Shown: positions 1 to 8,349, numbered from the stretch's first letter. The stretch is DNA of 29,075 nucleotides from Rothia sp. (in: high G+C Gram-positive bacteria) (GCF_015265375.1 NZ_JABZXW010000027.1:1-29075); one strand, 5' to 3'. Notes: generated by a model not told the origin, from the sequence alone. Numbers and translations are program-made.

Positions 1-234
1 CTATACGGGGTTTTTGAGTGTTTGCCAAATCCCTTGTTGACCACCCGCTGTTCCGCGTGTTTCCGGGGCAAAACGGGGTATTTTGTCTCTTTTTGGGGAC
101 ATGTTGGCAAAATTTATTTTCATGGTGCCGGTCACATTTTCCAGGTTTTGGGGTGGATACTGTTCTGGTTGTGGTGAGAGTTGGGAGAGTAAAGTCCGCA
201 GAAAAATTTCAGAGAACACAGAAAAATGTAGAAA
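1..234. other. intergenic stretch, no gene supported
   Basis: This stretch is richer in A+T than its neighbours and has several G-runs next to T-runs. Reading frames cross it, but none has a ribosome binding site or a recognisable protein. It lies beyond the glnE terminator, and any gene further left is outside the window. I see nothing else in it that I can support. Confidence 0.5.
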
Positions 235-270
235 GAGGGGCGGGGAGCCACATTTGGTTCCCCGCCCCTC
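235..270 (-). terminator. Rho-independent terminator of glnE
   Basis: The arms 235-250 and 255-270 are complementary over 16 bp with one G-U wobble and a 4-base loop (251-254). It begins 26 bases after the glnE stop codon. In the minus direction it is followed by a pyrimidine-rich, T-rich tract. The plus-strand flank has no T-run, so it most likely serves glnE only. Confidence 0.8.
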
Positions 271-296
271 CCCTATGAATTCCGCGCCTGTGATTT

Positions 297-3200
297 TTAG
301 AGTTCTTCGAAGAAGAGTCGCTCGTAGACCTTGCGGGCGTTGCGGGTTTGGCGCAGGTAGTCCTCTTCGAGGGCGCGTGCGCTGCCGGCGGGGTATCCGC
401 ACCAGCGGGCGATTGCTTCCAGGTCGGCACGACCCGAGGGCAGGGTGTCGGATTGGCGCACACCGCGTAGTACGTTGCCGCCGCGGATTTTGGTGGCGAG
501 CAGCCACGCGCCGCTGAGGATTTCCGCGTCGGCGGCATCAACCAGACCCGCTTCAACCGCCGCATCCAGCGCCTTCAACGTGGAGGTGGTGCGCAGCCCC
601 GGCACGGTGTGTGCGTGGCGCAACTGTACGAGCTGGACCAGCCATTCCACGTCGGAGAGGCCGCCGCGGCCGAGCTTGAGCTGGCGGGTGCGGTCGGCGC
701 CGTGCGGCATGCGTTCGTTCTCAACGCGCGCCTTCATGCGACGAATCTGCTGCACCTGCTCGGGCGTGAAGGTTACCGGGTAGCGGTACGGGTTGATGAG
801 CTCCACAAAAGCCTCGCCAAGCTCCTCGTCGCCGGCAATGGGGCGGGCGCGGGTGAGCGCTTGGAACTCCCAGGTTTCCGCCCAGCGCTCGTAGTAGGAG
901 CGGTAGGAGTCCAGGGAGCGCACGATGGCGCCCTGTTTGCCTTCGGGGCGCAGGTCGGCGTCCACTTCGAGCGGGCGCTCAGCGCGAATCGGGGGCTTGA
1001 CGGGCTGCTTGAGCAGGGCGAGGGTGCGGTTCACGATGCGCGCGGCCTGTTCCTGCGCGGCGTCCTCGTCGACCCCTTCGAGGGGTTCGTGCACGAACAT
1101 GACGTCCGCGTCGGAGCCGAAGCCGTTCTCAGCACCGCCGAGGCGGCCCATACCGATGACGGCGATGCGGGTGAGCAGCTTCTCCCTTGTTGCCTCCTCA
1201 ACTTCCGCATTCTCAGCGCCTTCTGCCTGCCCCTGGAGCTCACGCAGGGCAATCTGCAACGCCGCACCAATCGTGCACTCGTCAATGGCGGCAAGACCCG
1301 CGCAGGTGTCTTCAATGTCGACGATGCCCAGGGTCCAGCCCATGGCGGTGCGCAGGGTTTCGCGGCGGCGCAGGTAGCGCACGGCGCGCATCGCCTCGGC
1401 GGCGTTCGCGTGGCGTGCCAGCAGGGAGGAAATCTCGGAGGCGAGCGCTTCCTCCCCCAGCGGTTTGAGGTCGGCGACCTTGTCCAGCCAGGCGATGGAG
1501 GCGGAGGCATCCTCGAGCAGGTCGGTCATGAGGCGCGAGCTGGAGAGTAGCTGGCTGAGGCGTTCGGCGGCTGCGGGTGAGTCGCGGAGCATGCGCAGGT
1601 ACCAGCTGGTGCTGCCGAGCGATTCGGAGACGATGCGGAATCCGAGCAGGCCGGCGTCCGCATCCACACCGCGGGCGAACCAGCCCAGCAGCACGGGCAT
1701 GAGGTGACGCTGAATGTCTGCGCTACGGGAAAGTCCCGTGGTGAGCGCCTTGATGTGGCGCATGGCGCCGCGCGGGTCGCGGTAGCCGAGGGCTGCGAGG
1801 CGGTCCTGTGCCGCCTGTTCGCTGAGCACCACTTCGTCGCGGCTGAGCGTGGAGACGGCGGCGAGCAGCGGGCGGAAGAAGATTCGCTCATGCAGTGAAC
1901 GGACGTTCCGTTTAATTTTCTGCCAAGCCTTGAGCATCTGCTCGGCGGAGAGCGTGCCGTTGCGTTCCGGGGAAAGGATCGAGCGGGCGAGGGCGCGCTG
2001 TTCGGCGTCCTTCTCGGGCATCAGGTGGGTGCGGCGCAGCTGCTGCAGCTGGATGCGGTGCTCGAGCACGCGCAGCTTCTTGTAGTCGCGGCTGAATGCT
2101 TCGGCGTCGGTGCGGCTAATGTAGCTGACGGCGGTCAGCGCCGCGAGGGAATCCACGGTGGATTTGGTGCGCACGGCGGGGTCGGTTCGACCGTGCACGA
2201 GCTGCAGCAGCTGCACGGTGAACTCGATATCGCGCAGGCCACCCGGGCCCAGCTTAATCTGGCGGTCCACCTGGTGCGAGGGGATATTGTCGGTCACGCG
2301 GGCGCGCATCGCCTGCACGGATTCCACGAAGGATTCGCGGGCGGCGGACTCCCACACGAAGGGGTCAATCGCGCGGGCGTAGCGGGCGCCCAGCTGCGCC
2401 GAACCGGCGATGGGGCGCGCCTTGAGCAGCGCCTGGAACTCCCAGTTTTCAGCCCAACGCTTGTAGTACTGAACGTAGGATTCGACGGTGCGCACGAGCG
2501 GGCCATCCTTACCTTCGGGGCGCAGGTTCGCGTCGACCTCCCAGAGGGCGGGTTCGGGCGCGGGGCCCATGATGGCGCGGGTGAGGGCGTGCACAAGTTC
2601 CGTGCCGATGGTGGAACATTCGTTCTCGGTGAGCTTGAGCGGGGCAGACTCCCCCTCTGCACCAGTATTGGGTGCAGGCTCAACGGGCGCGACCACGTAC
2701 ACCACGTCAACGTCAGAGATGTAGTTCAGCTCGCGGGCACCGCACTTACCCATGCCGATAATCGCCAAGTCCAGGGCATCTACGGCCTCGCCACGGCGAG
2801 GAGCCGCCAGGCCGGGGCCCAGCCCCTCCGCAACCTCGGTACGAGCGATGGCGAGCGCACCCTCCAGCGCGGCGGCAGCCAAATCGGCGAGGTGACGACC
2901 GATGGTGGGCATCATTTCGACCGGGTCTTCGCAGCACACGTCGAGCAGGGCGATGCGCGCCAGGGCGGCGCGGTAGGCGACGCGCAGGGTCACATAGCCG
3001 TCCTTGCCGGTCTGCTCGGCGGCAGCGCGCGGACGCTCCGCGTGCGGGTCGGCGCCGAGGGCGGTGAGGATATCGCGGCGGTAGGGGGTGTCCAGCGGCG
3101 CGATGGGGGTCAGGAATTCCCCGTCGGTCTCCGGCAGAATCGACGCCGGGTGCTGGGAGCGGATCAGCGCGCTCTCGGCGGGGTACACCTGCGTATCGAA

Positions 3201-3635
3201 GAGCTGGTCAATGAGCTCGGGGCGGCGGTAGAGGAAGTCACCAATCGCCTGGGATGCACCGAGCAGGCGGTACATGCCGAATTCTTCCTCACCGCGGTTG
3301 GCGCGCTCGGCGACCGCCGGGTGCTTTTCGATGAGGCGCACGAGGGCGGGCAGGGCGATATCCGGTGAGGGTGCGAGGCGCAGCCCGGCAAAGAGCGCAT
3401 CCTGCGAGACACGCTGCAGTTCGGGCGCGTTGAGCCAGCGTTCCGCCTTGGACGGGTCGTGAAAACCGGTGGCAATCATGCGGGTGTGCAGGCGTAGCTG
3501 TGCTTTGCGTTCGGCTTCGGCGCGCTGTTCGTCGTCGAGCGCATCGGGGGCGATGTCGGTCAGCGGCTTGGGTTCTTTGGCGGGGTCAACAATGCGGATG
3601 AGCCCGGTGACCGGGTAGTGAGAGCTGTCAGTCAT
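297..3635 (-). CDS. glnE: bifunctional glutamine synthetase adenylyltransferase / adenylyl-removing enzyme
   Basis: GlnE attaches AMP to, or removes it from, a tyrosine of type I-beta glutamine synthetase and so tunes ammonia assimilation in the cytoplasm. The 1112-residue protein has the expected duplicated layout. The first nucleotidyltransferase core is near residues 297-317 (GMGKCGARELNY, then SDVDVVYV). The second is near 825-845 (GMGRLGG, then GSDADVMFV). Each is followed by an acidic E/DVDANLRPEG or EVDADLRPEG motif and a helical domain with KLGPGGLRDIEF or KLGRGGLSDVEW. It is somewhat longer than the roughly 950-1000 residues usual for the family; extra Ala/Glu-rich stretches lie near residues 318-335 and 795-815. 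The start is ATG at 3635 with no clear Shine-Dalgarno. It follows glnA on the same strand, but a hairpin lies between them, so glnE probably has its own promoter. The identification is firm. Confidence 0.96.
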   Translation of the reverse strand: MTDSSHYPVTGLIRIVDPAKEPKPLTDIAPDALDDEQRAEAERKAQLRLHTRMIATGFHDPSKAERWLNAPELQRVSQDALFAGLRLAPSPDIALPALVRLIEKHPAVAERANRGEEEFGMYRLLGASQAIGDFLYRRPELIDQLFDTQVYPAESALIRSQHPASILPETDGEFLTPIAPLDTPYRRDILTALGADPHAERPRAAAEQTGKDGYVTLRVAYRAALARIALLDVCCEDPVEMMPTIGRHLADLAAAALEGALAIARTEVAEGLGPGLAAPRRGEAVDALDLAIIGMGKCGARELNYISDVDVVYVVAPVEPAPNTGAEGESAPLKLTENECSTIGTELVHALTRAIMGPAPEPALWEVDANLRPEGKDGPLVRTVESYVQYYKRWAENWEFQALLKARPIAGSAQLGARYARAIDPFVWESAARESFVESVQAMRARVTDNIPSHQVDRQIKLGPGGLRDIEFTVQLLQLVHGRTDPAVRTKSTVDSLAALTAVSYISRTDAEAFSRDYKKLRVLEHRIQLQQLRRTHLMPEKDAEQRALARSILSPERNGTLSAEQMLKAWQKIKRNVRSLHERIFFRPLLAAVSTLSRDEVVLSEQAAQDRLAALGYRDPRGAMRHIKALTTGLSRSADIQRHLMPVLLGWFARGVDADAGLLGFRIVSESLGSTSWYLRMLRDSPAAAERLSQLLSSSRLMTDLLEDASASIAWLDKVADLKPLGEEALASEISSLLARHANAAEAMRAVRYLRRRETLRTAMGWTLGIVDIEDTCAGLAAIDECTIGAALQIALRELQGQAEGAENAEVEEATREKLLTRIAVIGMGRLGGAENGFGSDADVMFVHEPLEGVDEDAAQEQAARIVNRTLALLKQPVKPPIRAERPLEVDADLRPEGKQGAIVRSLDSYRSYYERWAETWEFQALTRARPIAGDEELGEAFVELINPYRYPVTFTPEQVQQIRRMKARVENERMPHGADRTRQLKLGRGGLSDVEWLVQLVQLRHAHTVPGLRTTSTLKALDAAVEAGLVDAADAEILSGAWLLATKIRGGNVLRGVRQSDTLPSGRADLEAIARWCGYPAGSARALEEDYLRQTRNARKVYERLFFEEL

Positions 3636-3643
3636 AGCGTGAG

Positions 3644-3667
3644 AACTGTGGGTAGAACCGTGGGTAG
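3644..3667. repeat. 12-bp tandem repeat in the glnE leader
   Basis: Two adjacent 12-base units (3644-3655 and 3656-3667) differ at one base. They sit between the glnE start codon and the candidate -10 box, so they would lie at the transcription start or in the short leader. They could be an operator or a replication-slippage duplication; the sequence does not decide. Confidence 0.5.
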
Positions 3668-3669
3668 AG

Positions 3670-3675
3670 AGTATA
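3670..3675 (-). promoter_or_regulatory. candidate -10 box for glnE
   Basis: On the minus strand this reads TATACT, five of six matches to the housekeeping -10 consensus, about 34 bases upstream of the glnE ATG. No good -35 hexamer is visible at 16-18 bases. It is placed between the glnA hairpin and glnE, as expected for an independent glnE promoter. Confidence 0.4.
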
Positions 3676-3713
3676 AATTTCGGCGGGATAAAAAGCGATG
3701 CTGATACACCTGT

Positions 3714-3755
3714 GGGCGGTACCCGCCGGCGTGTTACCGGTAGCGGGTACCGCCC
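3714..3755 (-). terminator. hairpin after glnA, likely terminator
   Basis: Perfect 13-bp arms (3714-3726 and 3743-3755) enclose a 16-base loop that has a small CCGG...CCGG inverted repeat of its own. It begins 52 bases after the glnA stop codon. A T-run (CTTTTTATC on the minus strand, around 3687-3695) follows after about 18 bases rather than at once, so termination strength is uncertain. Confidence 0.6.
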
Positions 3756-3807
3756 TGAGGCTGTCAGCGCTCACTCATCCTATGAGGAGGTGAGAGGGAT
3801 CCAGCCG

Positions 3808-5148
3808 TTAGAGGATTCCGAGGTTGTGCTTGAGCTCATACGGGGTCACCTGAGCCTGGTACTGGTCCCAGTCGGCGCGCTTATTGCGCAGGAACTGCTC
3901 GAAGACCTGCTCGCCCAGGACCTCCGCCATGAATTCGGATTCCTCGGTGATGTTAATGGCCTCGCGCAGGGATGCGGGCAGCGGGTTGTAGCCCATCGCG
4001 CGACGCTCGGCGTTAGTCATCGCGGCGAGGTCCTCGGTCACAGCGGGCATGAGCGGGTACTCGTTTTCGATACCCTTCAGACCGGCAGCCAGGATCACGG
4101 CGTAGGCCAGGTAGGGGTTGGAGGCCGAATCGAGACCGCGGTACTCGATGCGGGCGGACTGCATCTTGTTCGGCTTGTACAGGGGCACGCGCACGAGTGC
4201 GGAGCGGTTGTTGTGGCCCCAGGAGACGTAGGAGGGTGCCTCGCCGCCGCCCCAGAGGCGCTTGTAGGAGTTGATGAACTGGTTGGTCACCGAGGTGAAC
4301 TCGGGGGCGTGCTTGAGGATGCCCGCGATAAAGTGGCGCGCGGTCTTGGAGAGCTGGTACTCGGCGCCGGCCTCGAAGAAGGCGTTGGTGTCGCCCTCGA
4401 AGAGGGAGAAGTGGGTGTGCATGCCGCTGCCGGCGTACTTGGTGAAGGGCTTGGGCATGAAGGTGGCGTACATGCCCTGCGAGTAGGCGACCTCCTTGAT
4501 GACGGTGCGGAAGGTCATGACGTTGTCCGCGGTCTGCAGGGCGTCGGCGTGGCGCAGGTCGATTTCGTTCTGGCCGGGGCCGGTTTCGTGGTGGCTGAAT
4601 TCCACGGAGATGCCGACCTCTTCGAGCATGGTCACGGCCTTGCGGCGGAATTCCTGCACGATGCCGCCGGGAGTGTGGTCGAAGTAGGATTCGTGGTCTA
4701 CGGGCACGGGGAAGCCGTCGGCGCCGAGCTTGGAGGACTCCAGCAGGTAGAACTCGATCTCGGGCGAGGTGTAGCAGGTGAAGCCCATCTCGGCGGCCTT
4801 GTTGAGCACGCGTTTGAGCACGCCGCGAGTGTCAGAGGCACTGACTTCGCCGTCGGGGGTGAGCACATCGCAGAACATGCGGGAGGTGATGTCTTCCTCA
4901 CCACGCCAGGGCAGAATCTGGAAGGTGGAGGGATCGGGCTGCAGTAGCATGTCGGATTCGTAGACGCGGGAGAAACCCTCGATGGAGGAGCCGTCAAAGC
5001 CCAGGCCCTCGTCGAAGGCGCTTTCAACCTCGGCGGGTGCGAGCGCGACGGATTTAAGGGTTCCCACCACGTCGGTGAACCAGAGGCGGATAAAGCGGAT
5101 GTCGCGTTCTTCGATGGTGCGCAGTACGAATTCCTGTTGGCGGTCCAT
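3808..5148 (-). CDS. glnA: type I glutamine synthetase, GlnA2-like
   Basis: This is a glutamine-synthetase-fold ligase that joins glutamate to an amine using ATP. Family signatures are the DGSSIEGF motif at 51-59, a glutamate-bearing EIEFYLLE strand near 130, the ATP-binding KP...GSGMHTHFSL segment near 236-252 and NNRSALVRVP near 316. Its 446 residues match the mycobacterial GlnA2 type, and so does the C-terminal TNAERRAMGY segment followed by VTPYEL. The region where adenylylated enzymes carry the target tyrosine (an NLYDLP-type motif) has no such sequence. The start is ATG at 5148 with GAGAGGG about 8 bases upstream. It is the first gene of the glnA-glnE pair, an arrangement also seen in mycobacteria. 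Some actinobacterial GlnA2-type proteins act on polyamines instead of ammonia, so the substrate is less sure than the family. Confidence 0.93.
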   Translation of the reverse strand: MDRQQEFVLRTIEERDIRFIRLWFTDVVGTLKSVALAPAEVESAFDEGLGFDGSSIEGFSRVYESDMLLQPDPSTFQILPWRGEEDITSRMFCDVLTPDGEVSASDTRGVLKRVLNKAAEMGFTCYTSPEIEFYLLESSKLGADGFPVPVDHESYFDHTPGGIVQEFRRKAVTMLEEVGISVEFSHHETGPGQNEIDLRHADALQTADNVMTFRTVIKEVAYSQGMYATFMPKPFTKYAGSGMHTHFSLFEGDTNAFFEAGAEYQLSKTARHFIAGILKHAPEFTSVTNQFINSYKRLWGGGEAPSYVSWGHNNRSALVRVPLYKPNKMQSARIEYRGLDSASNPYLAYAVILAAGLKGIENEYPLMPAVTEDLAAMTNAERRAMGYNPLPASLREAINITEESEFMAEVLGEQVFEQFLRNKRADWDQYQAQVTPYELKHNLGIL

Positions 5149-5538
5149 AAGTTGCCCTCTCGGTGCGGGCGTGCATCCGCGTGGTACCCGTCTGTGGGCG
5201 GCGGAGGCGCGCTGAATTTGCTGCCGAGGTGAAGAAGACCCTGTTGCGGAAGGTCCTGCATGTCCCTTGGGTTTCCAAGGGGTTGCGGCGGGCGGCGTGC
5301 CAGCGGTGCTGGCGCCTCCTTGCCCCGGCGTGTGTCCTGTTGTTATCTAGCCTATCGGGTTCTGCTGTGCGTCGCGCGGGTGGGAGGTTTCGTTTGTGTA
5401 AATTCTCTTCTTGTGCGCCGCGGTAGCTCAGATTCTGGGCGGTATCGGGGCCGCTCCCCCACTTTTCTGCGGTGCGGGTCTAGGCTTTGTTCAGATACCT
5501 AGCAGATGACGGTTCGCGGGGCGTGGTCGGGGTTGCCT
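5149..5538. other. divergent intergenic region between glnA and the membrane-protein gene
   Basis: About 400 bases separate the two divergent genes, a long gap for this genome. It includes a small perfect hairpin in the presumed glnA leader (arms 5264-5270 and 5275-5281), a GlnR-like half-site (listed separately) and weak TANNNT-type -10 candidates for glnA on the minus strand around 5346-5355. I see no supported gene in it. Confidence 0.5.
5387..5402 (-). promoter_or_regulatory. possible GlnR-type binding site upstream of glnA
   Basis: On the minus strand this reads TTTAC, six bases, then GAAAC, which matches nine of the ten bases' worth of the actinobacterial GlnR pattern GTnAC-n6-GAAAC, with a mismatch at its first base. 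It lies about 240 bases upstream of the glnA start and some 35 bases upstream of a TAGGCT hexamer, a position suited to an activator. Only one half of the usual four-part site is seen, so chance occurrence is possible. Confidence 0.3.
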
Positions 5539-5547
5539 TGCGATAAT
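5539..5547 (+). promoter_or_regulatory. extended -10 promoter, leaderless arrangement
   Basis: TG, one base, GATAAT forms an extended -10 element. It ends six bases before the ATG at 5554, so the predicted transcription start falls at or within a base of the initiation codon. No -35 hexamer is evident, which is usual when an extended -10 is present. Confidence 0.6.
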
Positions 5548-5553
5548 GGGGGT

Positions 5554-7371
5554 ATGCTACATTCCATTCTTCTTCCCTCGACCGTACAGCTTCCGCTGGC
5601 GACCAGCATCGTTGCTGCCGACCCCACCGGTTTAGAGTGGCTGCTGCTCATTGCGGCACCGGTTGTTTTCTGCGTTGTTTACCTGGCGTGCATTATGGCG
5701 ATTGCGGCATTTGGTCCGCTGGTCATGAGGAACAACAAGTCTGGCGGCACGACCTACCTGCTGGACCGCCCCTCCCGCGTTGCGTTTAGGACTCGCACCG
5801 TGGCGCTCTTTGCGCTGGTGGGTGCGTTTGTGGAGCTTATTTGGCTCGGTTATACGGGTCGTGTGGGGTCGATTGCGGTCATTCCGATTCTTCTGTTTAC
5901 GTGGTCGTGGAAGTTCGCGTTCTTCTTCCTGCCGTTGCAGCTGATTCGTGCCTGGTATGTGCACGCGACGCGCGGCAAGTATGATGCGCTGTCGGCTGAG
6001 GGCGCTCAGCGCCGTGAGAAGTTGAACCGTAAGAGCGCGTACGAGGTGTCGAAGATGATGCAGCGTAACCCGCAGCAGTTTGCGATGAGCAAGGAGCTGC
6101 ACACGCAGGCGCGCGCTCAGAAGATCGCGGGTATGCGTCCGTTCCAGAATCTTGACGAGGCGGGCAAGAAGCGCCGGGCGAACTATACGGTGGAGCTGGC
6201 GTTGGCGCAGATGCAGGTGCGTCAGATGAACCCCGGCAAGCTCCCTTCGGAGGCGTTCGGCGAGGGCATCCTGGGTATGGGTCTTGGCATTAGGTCTGAG
6301 CGGGCGGTGGAGCAGACGTGGCTGACGCTGTGCACGGAGCGCGTGAATGCGGTAGATGCGCCGAACTACCCTGATTCGCTGTACCCGGTGTCGGCTCGTT
6401 TTTCGCTGTTTACCACGATGTCGCTGTTGCAGCCGCTGATGGGTCGCCCCTATTCGCCGTTTACCGCTGAGGATGCGCGCCGTTTTGTTCCGCGTGATTT
6501 CTCGGCGGATACGGTGCTTTTGAAGACTGAGGAGCTGGGTAAGAAGGCCCTGGCGCAGAGCGCGATTTTCCGTCAGATTCACGAGCGTCTTCTGCCGCTG
6601 CATCAGCAGCAGCCTCAGCTGGTGGATCGCCGTGCCTTGGCCTATTGTGGTGCCCTGCTGCTGAGCGTGGCGAAGGCTGAGGTGGAGAGTCAGCGTCTGA
6701 CGAGCCAGGTTCTGGCGGCGGCAGCTTCGGAGCGCGGCATCCTGCCTTACGGTCTGTTCTCGCAGATTTCTGAGGATTATCAGCGCGTTCAGCGTCTGCT
6801 GAATTTGATGGTGAAGGCAACCGCCGACATTGAGCGTTTCATCAACGCTGTCGAGGGCTTGGTGCAGATGCATTCTGGTCCGGCTCAGCCTTCCGGTATT
6901 GCATATGAGAAGGCGCAGATGGAGTACATTGCCGCTCTTCTGGACGTTATTGTCTTCTCCTCGCACGCCCCGCTTGCCGGTTCCATCCAGGCGTCCTACG
7001 CCCTGCTGAAGGCGGACTATGAGGCGTTTACGTTCAATACTTCGGATGAGCTGAGCCGTAGCTACTGGCTGCAGTACTCGAAGAACGCGGTGAGTGCCTG
7101 CGATACGGGCCTGTCTCAGGGTTATGAGGGTTTCTTCGGCTCTGATGATGCGGCGCGTAAGGCGTGGGAGTCCTACGCGGAGGACGTCGTGAAGGAAGTC
7201 TGCACCTACTCGGTCACCCAGGTGTACTGGGACGCCCTGGTGCAGCAGGCACTCATTCAGCGTGATCTGCCGCGTGAGTTTGAGGATGCTTCCCTCGCCA
7301 TTCCGGAGCTGATGAATAAGAACGCTGCTGCGTCGTTCCCGACCTACTACATTAACCTCATCTGGAACTAG
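5554..7371 (+). CDS. membrane-anchored protein of unknown function
   Basis: I do not recognise this protein. It has 605 residues. The N-terminal 135 residues hold three hydrophobic stretches (about 28-58, 83-100 and 105-133), the first long enough for one or two crossings, with KFAFFFLPLQLI in the last. The remaining 470 residues are soluble-looking and largely helical, rich in Gln, Ala, Leu and Arg, without a recognisable catalytic motif; a basic stretch just after the last membrane segment (about 139-185) suggests that this part is cytoplasmic. Codon use is typical of a well-expressed gene, with many CGT and GGT codons. I chose ATG 5554 over the upstream start at 5506 because of the adjacent extended -10 box and because the upstream 16 residues look non-coding. 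It stands alone between divergent glnA and panB, which has its own promoter. Confidence 0.85.
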   Translation: MLHSILLPSTVQLPLATSIVAADPTGLEWLLLIAAPVVFCVVYLACIMAIAAFGPLVMRNNKSGGTTYLLDRPSRVAFRTRTVALFALVGAFVELIWLGYTGRVGSIAVIPILLFTWSWKFAFFFLPLQLIRAWYVHATRGKYDALSAEGAQRREKLNRKSAYEVSKMMQRNPQQFAMSKELHTQARAQKIAGMRPFQNLDEAGKKRRANYTVELALAQMQVRQMNPGKLPSEAFGEGILGMGLGIRSERAVEQTWLTLCTERVNAVDAPNYPDSLYPVSARFSLFTTMSLLQPLMGRPYSPFTAEDARRFVPRDFSADTVLLKTEELGKKALAQSAIFRQIHERLLPLHQQQPQLVDRRALAYCGALLLSVAKAEVESQRLTSQVLAAAASERGILPYGLFSQISEDYQRVQRLLNLMVKATADIERFINAVEGLVQMHSGPAQPSGIAYEKAQMEYIAALLDVIVFSSHAPLAGSIQASYALLKADYEAFTFNTSDELSRSYWLQYSKNAVSACDTGLSQGYEGFFGSDDAARKAWESYAEDVVKEVCTYSVTQVYWDALVQQALIQRDLPREFEDASLAIPELMNKNAAASFPTYYINLIWN

Positions 7372-7421
7372 GGACAGTTCCCTCGTGGTGAGCGGTACGC
7401 CCGGTTGGAGCCGTGCAGGGT

Positions 7422-7427
7422 TAGAAT
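7422..7427 (+). promoter_or_regulatory. -10 box of panB, leaderless arrangement
   Basis: TAGAAT (five of six to consensus) ends seven bases before the panB ATG at 7435. No Shine-Dalgarno lies upstream of that ATG. The predicted transcription start therefore coincides with the start codon. No convincing -35 hexamer is seen. Confidence 0.6.
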
Positions 7428-7434
7428 AGTCAGC

Positions 7435-8349
7435 ATGACTACTGAGCGTTCTTCCGAGATCTCTTCGCCCTACGCGGCACAGCCTGCCGTTACCTCCGCG
7501 GATGCTCCCGCGACTGCTTCTGCTGCGAAGCCTTTTGACCTGGATGCCGTCAAGAAGGTGCGCACCGTTCACCTGGCGCAGGCTAAGGCGACCGGGCAGA
7601 AGTTCTCCATGCTGACCTGCTATGACGCTCTGACCGCGCAGGTCTTTGACCGCGCCGGTATCGAGATGCTGCTGGTGGGCGATTCTGCGGCAAACGTGGT
7701 GCTCGGTTACGAGTCGACCCTGACCATTACCCTGGATGAGATGATTCCGATGGTTGCGGCGGTTTCTCGCGGTGCATCCCGCGCCATGGTGGTTGCCGAT
7801 TTGCCGTTTGGTTCTTATGAGCAGTCGCCGCAGCAGGCGGTTGCGAGCGCGGTTCGCCTCATGAAGGAGGGCGGCGCGCACGCGGTCAAGATTGAGGCGG
7901 ATGCTTCGATGACCGAGTGGGTTCGTGCCCTGGTGCGTACCGGTATTCCGGTGGTGGCGCATGTTGGTTTCACCCCGCAGTCGGAGCATGCCCTGGGTGG
8001 TTTCCGCGTGCAGGGTCGTGGCGAGGCTGCCGAGCGTGTTCGTGAGGATGCGGTGGCGCTGGCTGAGGCTGGTGCGTTCTGCGTGCTCATGGAGATGGTG
8101 ACTACCGAGACCGCTCGCCGTGTGGATGAGGCGGTGGGCGCGGTGCCGACCATCGGTATTGGAGCGTCAAATGTGACGACCGGCCAGGTGCTGGTCTGGC
8201 AGGACATGATGGGCCTGCGTGAGGGCCGCGTGCCGCGCTTCGTGAAGCAGTTCGCGCAGATCGGCAAGATCATGGAGGACGCCGCCCGCGCCTACCGCGA
8301 GCAGGTGCGTTCGGGCGAGTTCCCGGCAGCCGAGCATACCTTTGAGTAA
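7435..8349 (+). CDS. panB: 3-methyl-2-oxobutanoate hydroxymethyltransferase (ketopantoate hydroxymethyltransferase)
   Basis: PanB transfers a hydroxymethyl group from 5,10-methylenetetrahydrofolate to 2-oxoisovalerate, the first committed step to pantothenate and coenzyme A. The 304-residue protein shows the TIM-barrel signatures: SMLTCYDALTAQ, then VGDS with the metal-binding aspartate near residue 83, VLGYESTLTITLDEMI, ADLPFGSY with the second aspartate near 122, VKIEAD with Lys152 and Glu154, HVGFTPQS, and LMEMV with the likely catalytic Glu near 220. The first 40 residues are a Ser/Ala/Pro-rich extension not needed for the fold. The segment usually reading GIGAG is GIGASNVTTGQV here, a mild deviation. 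ATG 7435 is preferred to a TTG at 7405 because a -10 box lies between them. No panC or panD is adjacent in the window. Confidence 0.95.
   Translation: MTTERSSEISSPYAAQPAVTSADAPATASAAKPFDLDAVKKVRTVHLAQAKATGQKFSMLTCYDALTAQVFDRAGIEMLLVGDSAANVVLGYESTLTITLDEMIPMVAAVSRGASRAMVVADLPFGSYEQSPQQAVASAVRLMKEGGAHAVKIEADASMTEWVRALVRTGIPVVAHVGFTPQSEHALGGFRVQGRGEAAERVREDAVALAEAGAFCVLMEMVTTETARRVDEAVGAVPTIGIGASNVTTGQVLVWQDMMGLREGRVPRFVKQFAQIGKIMEDAARAYREQVRSGEFPAAEHTFE

Noticed and set aside
2025..3368. 447-codon plus-strand open frame opposite glnE
   Set aside because: It is fully contained within glnE on the other strand, with no recognisable domains or start signals.
5632..7989. 785-codon open frame on the minus strand opposite the membrane-protein gene and panB
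   Set aside because: It mirrors two real genes, has an Arg/His/Leu/Gln-rich composition typical of antisense frames in GC-rich DNA, and shows no ribosome binding site or family match.
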